Position numbers and translations under genes: made by a program. A DNA stretch of 64,000 nt from Sulfurospirillum sp. UBA4058 (GTDB lineage Bacteria > Campylobacterota > Campylobacteria > Campylobacterales > Sulfurospirillaceae): NCBI GenBank assembly GCA_002382085.1, contig DFZK01000009.1, positions 1-64,000 of the forward strand, read 5' to 3'. The notes under the pieces are model-generated. The model ran no database searches. It was given only the letters and a program-made list of their open reading frames with translations, and was not told the origin of the DNA. Shown in pieces: positions 36,171 through 44,887 of this stretch (the stretch's first letter is position 1; each line of letters starts with the position of its first letter).

Positions 36171-37927
36171 CGCCAGCGAATCGTATAACGGCTCCCGTGC
36201 GCATGATCGTAGTGCAACGTTCCTTTGAGTTCGTCTTTGACCAACCTTTTGACCAAGGAGAGCCCAAACGACTCTTTCGCTTCATCCCACTCAAACCCTT
36301 TACCGCTATCGTAAATTTCCAAACAGTACGTCTTTTGTGCATAGGTGAGTTGGAGAATGATTTCCCCCTCATGAGCGTCAAAAGCGTATTTGAGCGCATT
36401 GGTCACCAACTCGTTGATAACCAGTCCGCAATAAATCGCATGATCGATCGTGAGCGCAACCTCATCCGCCTCAATCACGACGGTAATATTGCTTTGAGGA
36501 TACCCTCGTTTGATCTCTTGAATCAGATCGTTGATATACACCGAAGCGGTCAGTTCCGAGATATTTTGATGGGCATGTAAAATCTCGTGAATCTTACCGA
36601 TGGAACGCACGTTACTCTCTGCTTCAACGAGCCTTGATTTACCGATAGCATCTAAGCTCGGACGCAACTTGAGCCGATACAACGAAACGATAAACTGAAG
36701 GTTATTTTTAACACGATGGTGCAACTCCCGTATCAAAATGCGCTCACGATCTAACGCCGTGGCAAGAGCCTTGGTACGATTGAGCCGTTTGGAGAGAATG
36801 ATGGAAAAGACAAGCCCTTCAAAAACCATACTTAACTCGTAAAAATACAAATACTCACCGTTGTGAGGAATGTAAAGCCCCATATTGTAGAGTAAAAAGA
36901 GAAATAATCCTATAACATTCACACCCCAACTCACTAAAAAATAGGTGCTATTTTCCTCTTTTTTATAGACGAGATAAATCGCAACCGCAAAGATATAGAG
37001 CAAAATAAGACACATATAATAGATAATCCAGTCAAATATGACATCGCTTCCAAAAATATAGATCAGTGCAAAACATCCACATCCTAGCACTAACCCTTTG
37101 AAACTTCGATGGATCTTAGGGAAGCGTTCAAGGCGCATAAAATCTCGCACAAAAAATAAGGCTGAAAGAGTCACCACAATGGTATAGAGTGGTCCTAAAT
37201 ACGTATCAATATAAGACCATTCGATTATCTTTACATATGACATAAAAGGTTTTACGATAAAAAAAATCATCGCCGTATATGAAAGGTCATTGTACGTTGT
37301 GATACTTAAATAAAGTACATACAAAAGATAAACACGCTCTTTGGTAAAAAGGTAGATAAAAGCATTGTAAACAATAAGCGTACCCATAATGGAAAATAAA
37401 ATGGTTAAAACCAAGTGCCTATTTAAAGTCTTCTGCCATAAAACAGCTTCACTCTCCGCATGAAGATGAAAGTAAACCGCACAACTGTTACTAAGCACTT
37501 TCAGGTAAAAGCTTCGTTCTTCTAAAGGGTTGAGTTGGATCGGGAAGTAATAATCATAAATATCACCAAGGTCTGTTCGGTACATCACACCGCTTTTAGT
37601 AACAGAGCCGTTGCTATCGTATAACACGACGCTATCGAGCATGGAGTTGTTTACATGTAAAAAACGTTTGATTGTTTCTGAGCTTTCATTTTTGACACTA
37701 AAACGCACCCATACCGCCTCATTGGCGGTATAGCCTTGTGACATAAAGTTGGAGTTATAAGGTGTAAAAGAGGCATGAGAGGGGATATCTCCTACTTCAA
37801 ACGATGCACCTTTTTCGATAAAAATCTCGGAGTGTTCGAGTAATGAGACGTTGTCGTTTTGACCTATCTCGATTGAAGCCGCCGATAAAGAGAGGGCAAA
37901 TAAACACCACACAAGAAGTTTTTGCAT
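36167..37927 (-). CDS. 7TM-DISM sensor histidine kinase (HisKA_2 type)
   Basis: A 586-residue membrane kinase. After a signal peptide (SLSAASIEIG) there is a periplasmic beta-rich 7TMR-DISMED2-like domain (~25-160), then seven hydrophobic helices (~180-385), a helical dimerisation segment with RELHHRVKNNLQ (phospho-His, HisKA_2/HWE-like) and a HATPase domain with NELVTNALKYAF and GKGFEW. DISM sensors often bind carbohydrates or other small ligands, possibly glucan given the neighbour; this is a guess. It contains one TTACATGTAA palindrome. The convergent response regulator is the likely partner. Confidence 0.88.
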   Translation of the reverse strand: MQKLLVWCLFALSLSAASIEIGQNDNVSLLEHSEIFIEKGASFEVGDIPSHASFTPYNSNFMSQGYTANEAVWVRFSVKNESSETIKRFLHVNNSMLDSVVLYDSNGSVTKSGVMYRTDLGDIYDYYFPIQLNPLEERSFYLKVLSNSCAVYFHLHAESEAVLWQKTLNRHLVLTILFSIMGTLIVYNAFIYLFTKERVYLLYVLYLSITTYNDLSYTAMIFFIVKPFMSYVKIIEWSYIDTYLGPLYTIVVTLSALFFVRDFMRLERFPKIHRSFKGLVLGCGCFALIYIFGSDVIFDWIIYYMCLILLYIFAVAIYLVYKKEENSTYFLVSWGVNVIGLFLFLLYNMGLYIPHNGEYLYFYELSMVFEGLVFSIILSKRLNRTKALATALDRERILIRELHHRVKNNLQFIVSLYRLKLRPSLDAIGKSRLVEAESNVRSIGKIHEILHAHQNISELTASVYINDLIQEIKRGYPQSNITVVIEADEVALTIDHAIYCGLVINELVTNALKYAFDAHEGEIILQLTYAQKTYCLEIYDSGKGFEWDEAKESFGLSLVKRLVKDELKGTLHYDHAHGSRYTIRWR

Positions 37928-38072
37928 CGTTTTTCCACGTTTTTTCCAAAAAGTATACCTTTCATACGATAAATTTGCACAATAATCGTACTTTTTTAAA
38001 AATATAACGGAGTGCGTAACGCTTCAATACTACAATAGTAAATCAAGATTTTATTACAGAGGGGCAAGATTT

Positions 38073-39377
38073 ATGATGAGGATTTCGTATCGAAAGATAA
38101 CGGTTTTAGTGAGTTTAGTAACGCTCAATCTTCTCGCACAAGAAGATCAAACTATAGTGGTTCGTTCGCAAGAGGCTTTACAAAACAATCAACCCAACAT
38201 TGCTTACGAGTTGTTGACACCTGCATATGCAGACAAATCGCTTTCAAATCAAGGACTTTTTTTACTGGGAATGTCGGCAAAAGAAACGGGCAAACTAAAA
38301 GAGAGCGAAGCGTATTTTTCCGAATTACTCGAGCGTGAACCTAACGCTCTACGCGTTAAACTGGAGTTAGCAGAAGTCTATTACTTGGAAAAAGACCAAG
38401 CAAAAGCGAAAAATTTACTCCAAGAAGTCAAATCGGCAAATCCTCCGGCAAAAGTTGGCGAAAATATCGATCGTTTCTTAGCCTCTATCGACGCTTCGTC
38501 TCCTAAAAAATGGAATGCTTACGTCGGCGCAGGCTACATGTACGATACCAATGCTAATCAAGGACCGAGCATCGACTCGGTTTTGATGTACGACCTTCCG
38601 TTTACTCTCGATCAAAATGCCAAAAATACGAGAGATTGGGCGTTAACGCTTAAAGCGGGGGCGGATTATAGTTATGACATGTCAGATGAATGGTCATGGC
38701 AAAACAGCATCGGCGTCAGCACGATCGACTATCGCAAAGTCAATACCTACGACTCAACCAATCTATCCCTTTCGACGGGGTTTGGGTATAAGCAAGGCGA
38801 TTGGACGTTTGCCCTTCCTTATGTCGTCAACCGAATTAAGATCGGTCACGATAAAGACTACTACTCTTTTAGCCACGGTATCGTACCGCAAGCAAGTTAT
38901 GCGCTCTCTCAAGAACTTTTACTCATCTCAAGCCTTGCGCTTCAAAAAAAACACTACTACGATAACAGCGATCGAGACGGAAACGCTATCACATTTTCGC
39001 CGTCTTTGCGCTATTTAGTAGATAATCATTCGTATGTTACGTTCGGAGGCTATCTCGGACATGAAAATTCGGGCGTCCAAACCTTTGAAAACAACTCCAA
39101 AGGCGTCAACGTCGGCTATTTTAATGCCCTCAATGCTGAGTGGAGCATTTACGTCTCTCCAAGTTATAGTAAAACCGATTATGACGGTATCGAAGCGGCA
39201 TACGCTACGGGACGCGTCGATAAACGTTTTGACGCAACCGCCAACCTCAACTACCAAATCCAAGAATGGGCGGCAAACGTGACCCTCTCGTACACCTACA
39301 CCAAAAACAGTTCCACCATCGACATGTACGACTATAACCGTCAACAAACGATGCTAACGTTGACTAAAAATTTTTAA
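38073..39377 (+). CDS. Slam-like outer-membrane translocon (TPR + 14-strand-type barrel, type XI secretion)
   Basis: A 434-residue exported protein with a signal peptide ending near NLLAQED. A TPR-like helical region follows (~25-145: two or three repeats such as GLFLLGMSAKETGKLKESEAYF). From about residue 160 to the C-terminal KNF the sequence is an alternating beta-barrel with aromatic girdles (YVGAGYMYDTNA, SYSKTDYDG) and a terminal Phe. This is the layout of Slam proteins (DUF560), which flip lipoproteins or soluble barrel-tailed cargo to the surface. The ribosome site is GAGGGG. The next gene, 22 bases on, ends in a TbpB-type barrel and is the evident cargo. Confidence 0.82.
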   Translation: MMRISYRKITVLVSLVTLNLLAQEDQTIVVRSQEALQNNQPNIAYELLTPAYADKSLSNQGLFLLGMSAKETGKLKESEAYFSELLEREPNALRVKLELAEVYYLEKDQAKAKNLLQEVKSANPPAKVGENIDRFLASIDASSPKKWNAYVGAGYMYDTNANQGPSIDSVLMYDLPFTLDQNAKNTRDWALTLKAGADYSYDMSDEWSWQNSIGVSTIDYRKVNTYDSTNLSLSTGFGYKQGDWTFALPYVVNRIKIGHDKDYYSFSHGIVPQASYALSQELLLISSLALQKKHYYDNSDRDGNAITFSPSLRYLVDNHSYVTFGGYLGHENSGVQTFENNSKGVNVGYFNALNAEWSIYVSPSYSKTDYDGIEAAYATGRVDKRFDATANLNYQIQEWAANVTLSYTYTKNSSTIDMYDYNRQQTMLTLTKNF

Positions 39378-39399
39378 CATAAAAGATTAGGGGCAAACA

Positions 39400-42300
39400 A
39401 TGAAAAATACAATGAAAAAAATAACGGTTTCGGTAGCGGCGTGTATGGTGTTGAGCAATGTTATGTATGCAGCAGACCAAAAACCAATATCTGATAGCAC
39501 AATGAAAGCAGCTACTGACCCTTATAAATTAAAGGATTCTCAAAAAGCAGTGCTTGATTTTTTAAGAAAACCGGGGGCGAAAGCTGCAGGAGTACAAGAT
39601 GCTACAACTAAATCCGCACTAAAAGACTATCCAACACTTGAAGCATTTAATCAAGAAGATTTTATTATCCCTTACATCAGAGGTGCCGATGCAAATGTTG
39701 GAGACAAAAACTTGAATGGACAATGTGTTTCTTTTGTAAAAAACTCAAGAAACATTTCAAAGGATGACAATTTAAATGGTACATGGAATAATGCAAAAGG
39801 TGGTCTTAACTATGCTGGAACTGAGGGCTATCATGTTGATAAAACACCACGAATTGGTGCAGCATTTGTTAGAACGGATGGTATATATAATAATGAATAC
39901 GGACATACTGGGATTGTTACAAATGTTGAAATTATTACAAATAGAGATGGAAATAAAGTATATTCCATTACATATACTGATTCAAATAGAGATTGGCGTA
40001 AGACCATAGCAAATGGCACGATGGAAATTCCTTATCCTGACGGAATGTCACAAATGGGTTTTATTCATGAAAAACAAAATGAATATGAGTTAAAAACAGG
40101 TAAACTAAAATCTATTCTGCATCTTTTATACGATAAAAAGTTACTTGCCAGTGAAGAAGAAAATGGAGCACCTATAAAATTTGATAAGTATACAACTCCT
40201 GAGTTCTTATCTAAATTTTTACTTTTTACAAATGAACAAATGGCAAGCTTTTTAGATTTGGTCGAATTATATAAAACCGAACTTGGAAGAGCAATCAGAC
40301 CGAATGCCTGGGAAGATAAAATCAATGAGCTTTTGCTTGGAAAAAATAAGGATTATTTTCTTTCACAATTAAAATTGACAAACGAGTGGAAAAATATACA
40401 TTCAGGACCGGATTATAAGACGATTAAAGAGGAAGAAACGGAGTGGATGAATAAATTCAAAGAGGAACGAGAAACACCGAAAAATGATACTTCTTTTATA
40501 AAATACAGAGAAGATCAAGCCTTACAAAATGCGCTCAATACAAAGGCTGTCGATACCACTAAAACCATCGAAGCTACCCGAAAACTTGAAATAGACCGCC
40601 AACTTTCACAAAATGCAGTGGACATTTTTTTCCTTGCGGATAACACGGGAAGTATGGGAGGTGTTGTTGATGCGGTCAAATCAAATGTGAATGCCATTTT
40701 AACTGCTATCGAAGGGGCTAACTATTTTAAAAGTGTTAATTTTCAATACGGCGTAGGGCATTATGCTGATGATCCTGTAAAATTGTCTGGTTCTCCTGGA
40801 ACTTATGAACTTTTACAAAAAGTAACTAATGACAAACAATTAGTTGCAGATGCAATAAATAAATGGGATTCTAATTATGGATATGGTGCGGAATCGTCTT
40901 TTTATGCAATTCAGCAGGTGTTGACCAATGGTGCAGGAACGCCTCGATACAGTTCTGTGGCAACCAATCAAGACAGTGGCTTTAGAACGGGTGTCAAAAA
41001 GGTAATAGTCATTTTCGGTGATGAGCCTTCTTACCAAAATGCTATTAATGAAAAAGAGCTTCGAGATTTATTGAAACAAAACAATGCGACATTAGTGTTT
41101 ATTGACAGTGGGTATGGTTCACATTCATTAAACAATAGCGGTACTTCAACTTATGTTGTCAATGCAACTGACAATGAACAAATGGATGGGGCTGCACAAG
41201 AGTTAGCGGATTATACCAATGGTTCATATTTTCAACTAATTGACACATCTAAAGTTCAAGATGCTGTACTGCTGGCAATTTATGACTCAATTGCTGACAA
41301 TAAATGGACAGGTGGAATGATTTCCAAAATTGACGGCAATGACATTTGGCGTGTCCGAACACCGAGTAGTGTCATTGCAAGTACAAAAGATGGTGGAGAT
41401 ACTCTGACATTTACACTTCGTTATCCAAATCAAACTGCAAGTAATTTTACAATGAATACGACGATAGCCACACAGGTGATAGGAACAGGATATTATCAAG
41501 GAACTATTACCGATGCAACCAATATTTTTGGACAAGACATGAGTAGCAGTTCAATCTTCCATAGCAATGTCGACTTGGATTTTTTCCGATTTATTTTGAA
41601 AAATGATTATAGTGTGGTGGAAGGATATTATGGCGAGCGTTTGAGCGCAGCGTCTAAAATTCCTACCACAGGAGTATCGACATATGATCTTCGTGAGCGT
41701 GTGGTATCGCCGTATACGCAGACTTCGTACGCTTCCGATACGATGAAGTTATTTGTCAACTGGGCGACGGGTAAAGTCTATGCGTTTGATACGAACGCCT
41801 TGATGGATAGTGCCGAAGGAACGGCGATTTTCGTAGGCGAGATCGATCGAGCCGCTTTGGAAATTTCAGGAAAATATGCGTTTAAAACACGCCGCCTAAG
41901 TGCTTCTGAAAGTAGTAATCTGCCAAGAGCTATTAAAGATGCTATGCGTGACACGACGACGATTCAGCTTTACGGAAACGCTTATCCTAACGGTATGGGC
42001 GGAACGTTCGGAGCGACGTATTACAGTGAAAACGGCACGCCGTCTTTAAGTTCGATGATGATGAGCGGGTATGTCAATACGAAAAACGTCGCAAAATCTT
42101 ATACGCCGAGCGATAACGAAGTCTGGTCGGGTCATGCGGTAGGTTTCGTAGCCAATCGTTCGACCGGTGCAGTTGCGATCGACTCTAGTACGACGACAGA
42201 CGATGTTCAAATGACGTTGAAACCCTCAACGGGAGAGGTCAAAGCGTCCATTACGGTCACGGACGGATCGACCAATCGAACGCTTACGACGGATTATACC

Positions 42301-42861
42301 GATACGAACGTCTATGTCAACCAAAATGCATTCGCGACGATGAAAGATGCGGGAAATATTCCGACGTATGCGGCAACGACGATGAGCGAGAACGATAGCT
42401 ATAACTATCTTTCATGGGGAACGTGGAGCACGGAACTCTCAGCTTCCAACAAGACAGTCGTAGACGGTTCGAGTTGGATTGCGGGTAAATTAACTCCGAC
42501 CGCTTCCATGCCATCAAGCGGAACGGCAACGTATAACGGCACGGTACAAGGTATGAGCTACGAAAGCGGTTCGCTAAAAGCATTGAACGGTTCCCATACG
42601 ATGAACGCAAATTTCGGAAGCGGTACGATTACGGGTACGATGAACGTCAATTATGCATCAAGCGGCGCATCTTATGCAACGACCAATTTAAATGCCGTTT
42701 CTATCGGCGGCAACGGCTTTGCAGGCGGACTGAACGGTACGGATAATACCGGTTCGATCAAAGGAAGCTTCTACGGTCCTGCGGCTAACGAGGTCGGCGG
42801 TACGTGGGCACTTTCAAAAACGGGTTCATCTGCCGCGGGTATTTTTGCCGGGAAGAAATAG
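39400..42861 (+). CDS. Large Slam cargo: signal peptide, CHAP-like domain, VWA domain, TbpB-like C-terminal barrel
   Basis: A 1153-residue secreted protein. A signal peptide ends near VMYAAD (no lipobox, so probably soluble). Residues ~100-225 look like a CHAP-type amidase/peptidase: GQCVSFVK (Cys109), EYGHTGIV (His169), TDSN (~194-196). Residues ~405-640 form a VWA domain with MIDAS-like ADNTGSM (Asp414) and VIVIFGDEPS. Residues ~740-1035 are beta-rich repeats, and ~1040-1153 form a TbpB-type barrel ending GSFYGPAANEVGGTW...GIFAGKK, the known Slam recognition part. DNA from ~39470 to ~41630 is AT-rich with AGA codons, while both ends match the host. Cell-wall or toxin activity is inferred only. 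Confidence 0.78.
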   Translation: MKNTMKKITVSVAACMVLSNVMYAADQKPISDSTMKAATDPYKLKDSQKAVLDFLRKPGAKAAGVQDATTKSALKDYPTLEAFNQEDFIIPYIRGADANVGDKNLNGQCVSFVKNSRNISKDDNLNGTWNNAKGGLNYAGTEGYHVDKTPRIGAAFVRTDGIYNNEYGHTGIVTNVEIITNRDGNKVYSITYTDSNRDWRKTIANGTMEIPYPDGMSQMGFIHEKQNEYELKTGKLKSILHLLYDKKLLASEEENGAPIKFDKYTTPEFLSKFLLFTNEQMASFLDLVELYKTELGRAIRPNAWEDKINELLLGKNKDYFLSQLKLTNEWKNIHSGPDYKTIKEEETEWMNKFKEERETPKNDTSFIKYREDQALQNALNTKAVDTTKTIEATRKLEIDRQLSQNAVDIFFLADNTGSMGGVVDAVKSNVNAILTAIEGANYFKSVNFQYGVGHYADDPVKLSGSPGTYELLQKVTNDKQLVADAINKWDSNYGYGAESSFYAIQQVLTNGAGTPRYSSVATNQDSGFRTGVKKVIVIFGDEPSYQNAINEKELRDLLKQNNATLVFIDSGYGSHSLNNSGTSTYVVNATDNEQMDGAAQELADYTNGSYFQLIDTSKVQDAVLLAIYDSIADNKWTGGMISKIDGNDIWRVRTPSSVIASTKDGGDTLTFTLRYPNQTASNFTMNTTIATQVIGTGYYQGTITDATNIFGQDMSSSSIFHSNVDLDFFRFILKNDYSVVEGYYGERLSAASKIPTTGVSTYDLRERVVSPYTQTSYASDTMKLFVNWATGKVYAFDTNALMDSAEGTAIFVGEIDRAALEISGKYAFKTRRLSASESSNLPRAIKDAMRDTTTIQLYGNAYPNGMGGTFGATYYSENGTPSLSSMMMSGYVNTKNVAKSYTPSDNEVWSGHAVGFVANRSTGAVAIDSSTTTDDVQMTLKPSTGEVKASITVTDGSTNRTLTTDYTDTNVYVNQNAFATMKDAGNIPTYAATTMSENDSYNYLSWGTWSTELSASNKTVVDGSSWIAGKLTPTASMPSSGTATYNGTVQGMSYESGSLKALNGSHTMNANFGSGTITGTMNVNYASSGASYATTNLNAVSIGGNGFAGGLNGTDNTGSIKGSFYGPAANEVGGTWALSKTGSSAAGIFAGKK

Positions 42862-42880
42862 CCCTAAGCCTTCTTTATCT

Positions 42881-42898
42881 ATCTTTACATGTAAAGAT
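42881..42898. repeat. 18-bp perfect palindrome built on TTACATGTAA
   Basis: ATCTTTACATGTAAAGAT is a perfect inverted repeat 19 bases after the cargo stop codon, just before the terminator. It is the longest perfect extension I noticed among the TTACATGTAA copies of this window, and one of the few outside a gene. Confidence 0.75.
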
Positions 42899-42906
42899 CT
42901 TTCTTT

Positions 42907-42939
42907 GCGGAAGGGAGAGAATTCCTTCCGCACTTTTTT
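42907..42939 (+). terminator. Rho-independent terminator of the Slam-cargo operon
   Basis: GCGGAAGG (42907-42914) pairs with CCTTCCGC (42924-42931) around a 9-base loop, and T6 starts two bases later. It is a strong, well-formed terminator after the cargo gene. Confidence 0.88.
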
Positions 42940-42991
42940 AAGCTCCTCATCCGGCTACACTTGGCTGTAATTATTCTTTAAAATAATATTA

Positions 42992-43047
42992 TTTTACCGC
43001 TACTATATGCTATAATACATCAAATTAATTTCTTTTTCCGCTACTAT
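42992..43047 (+). promoter_or_regulatory. hipBA promoter with two operator-like direct repeats
   Basis: Two direct repeats with the core CCGCTACTAT, each after a T-rich run, lie at 42997-43006 and 43038-43047, 41 bases apart, about four helical turns. A perfect TATAAT (43011-43016) lies between them, and the second repeat ends just before the AAGGAG ribosome site of hipB. This is the layout expected for HipB autorepression; binding itself is inferred. Confidence 0.6.
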
Positions 43048-43059
43048 TAAGGAGTATTT

Positions 43060-43392
43060 ATGGCGTATCAGTTGCTCAATGATGAAGAGATCGTGAAAGA
43101 TTTAGGGCAAAAGATAGAGTACCTAAGACGCCTGAAAGGCTTGCAGTCTAAAGAGTTGTGCGAAAAAGGCGGGGCGGGATACACGGCATATCGCAATTTA
43201 GTCAACGGTAAAAACGGCGTCTCTTTGAAAACCTTTGTGGCACTGTTACGAGGCTTAGGTGAGCTCGATACCCTTGAAAAACTTTTCACGGTGAAAAATG
43301 AGTATAGCCCAACGGGTAAGATAGAGGAACCCAAAAAGCGCATTTTTAAGAAAAAACATATTTCTACTCCAATCTGGGGAGATGAACAATGA
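43060..43392 (+). CDS. hipB: HipB-like antitoxin / XRE-family repressor
   Basis: A 110-residue protein with a Cro/XRE helix-turn-helix in residues ~12-70 (LGQKIEYLRRLKGLQSKELC, GYTAYRNLVNGKNGVSLKTF). The C-terminal tail is Lys-rich and probably disordered before assembly with HipA. It overlaps hipA by 4 bases (ATGA), the standard antitoxin-first arrangement. The ribosome site AAGGAG is strong, as expected for the partner made in excess. It would repress its own promoter at the CCGCTACTAT repeats. Confidence 0.85.
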   Translation: MAYQLLNDEEIVKDLGQKIEYLRRLKGLQSKELCEKGGAGYTAYRNLVNGKNGVSLKTFVALLRGLGELDTLEKLFTVKNEYSPTGKIEEPKKRIFKKKHISTPIWGDEQ

Positions 43393-44717
43393 AACAAGGG
43401 CAAGTCGTAGAGGTCAAACTCTGGGGCACCACCGTAGGATTTTTAGGTTACGCCCCACATCAAACTCAATTTGCAACATTTGAATATGACAAAACCTTTG
43501 CGCAAACCTCTATCCAACTCTCACCTATCGTTATGGCACATCCTCCTCTTTTACACACATTTGATGCCATCAGCCAACGAAGTTTTCACGGACTTCCCGG
43601 TATCTTTGCGGACTCTTTACCCGATAAATTTGGCAATCAACTCATCGACCAATTTATGGCAGACAAAAACATCCCCCAAAGCGAAGTCACCGCACTTGAT
43701 AGACTTTTATACGTAGGCAATCGAGGCATGGGTGCTTTGGAGTATCATCCTGTAGCGGAGCAAAAAGAGATGGCAGGCATTGCCCTTGATGTGCATATGC
43801 TCAGTGAACTTTCAACACTTTTATTGACTCAAAAAGAGAGTTTCTCACAAAAGCTTCACAGTGCCCAAAGCAGGCAAGATGCGCTTAACATCATCCGTGT
43901 AGGCTCAAGCGCAGGCGGTGCGAGAGCTAAAGCTTTGGTTGCTATCGACGAAAAAGGTACCCTTTACGACGGTACGATCGACCAAGGCGAGAAGTGCTCA
44001 TACTACCTGCTCAAATTTGACAGTGCCGAAAATCAAGACAAAGATGCCAAAGACCCCAAAGGTATGACAAAAGTGGAGTATATTTACAGTCTGATTGCAA
44101 GAGAGTGCGGCATCAAGATGCCTACTACGACTTACATCGAGGAGCATGGCGATTTTCACTTTTTGATTGAACGCTTTGATCGGGAAGCGGTGATGCAAAA
44201 CGGTCAAAAAATAATGCGAAAAAAACATTATGCTTCATGGGCAGGGCTTGGTCATGCCGATAGAGATGTAACGGGTGCGTATTCTTACGAACAGCTTATC
44301 TTAATCGCACGATCGCTTGGTGTCGGCGAGCATCAGATCAAAGAGCTGTTTCGTAGAGCTATTTTTAATCTTGTCGGTCGCAACCACGATGATCACACCA
44401 AAAATTTTGGGTTTATGATGGATAGGCAAGGAAACTGGTCTTTATCTCCTGCCTTTGATATGACCTATGCGTATGATCCTAGCGGTCAATGGACGAGGGT
44501 TCACCAGATTCGATTCAACGGCAAACAAGATGATTTTACCCTAGAGGACATGGTAGCTTTTGGAAGGAAATGCAATCTTTCCGAAAAAGAGGTCAAAGCG
44601 GTTGTCGAAAAAACCGTCGATGCATTTTCGCATTTTGAAACGCTGGCAAAAGAGTTTGAGGTTCCCATATCGCTTCAAACGACGATCCGTAACAATTTAA
44701 GATTGAGCGTGGCGTAA
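43389..44717 (+). CDS. hipA: HipA-family serine/threonine kinase toxin
   Basis: A 442-residue HipA-type kinase. The N-terminal domain has FHGLPGIFADSLPDKFGN, a typical HipA N phrase. The central GSSAGGARAKA is the nucleotide-binding/phosphorylation loop. The catalytic segment NLVGRNHDDHTKNFGF is near residue 325, and LSPAFDMTYAY holds the metal-binding Asp. Classic HipA phosphorylates glutamyl-tRNA synthetase and induces dormancy; the target here is unknown. All key residues look intact. Its position directly after the Slam-cargo operon suggests an accessory region. Confidence 0.9.
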   Translation: MKQGQVVEVKLWGTTVGFLGYAPHQTQFATFEYDKTFAQTSIQLSPIVMAHPPLLHTFDAISQRSFHGLPGIFADSLPDKFGNQLIDQFMADKNIPQSEVTALDRLLYVGNRGMGALEYHPVAEQKEMAGIALDVHMLSELSTLLLTQKESFSQKLHSAQSRQDALNIIRVGSSAGGARAKALVAIDEKGTLYDGTIDQGEKCSYYLLKFDSAENQDKDAKDPKGMTKVEYIYSLIARECGIKMPTTTYIEEHGDFHFLIERFDREAVMQNGQKIMRKKHYASWAGLGHADRDVTGAYSYEQLILIARSLGVGEHQIKELFRRAIFNLVGRNHDDHTKNFGFMMDRQGNWSLSPAFDMTYAYDPSGQWTRVHQIRFNGKQDDFTLEDMVAFGRKCNLSEKEVKAVVEKTVDAFSHFETLAKEFEVPISLQTTIRNNLRLSVA

Positions 44718-44887
44718 AATTTTTTCGGCGACGCCTGTCGCGTAAACAAACGGGGCGGTATCCAATAAAAATTCGAAAATGAATCTGAGAGATGTGTTTT
44801 TTGATGAATTGTCGTCCCGTAGTACCGTCTCAAACCAAAGCCTAAAAATGGTAAAATCATAACGAAAACAAGAGACGAAGGGAAGTA

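Noticed and set aside
44718..44887. Possible gene remnant between hipA and the diguanylate cyclase
   Set aside because: I saw no similarity or ribosome site; the only open frame is on the minus strand and overlaps both neighbours. A TAAAAT promoter-like box is all that can be supported.
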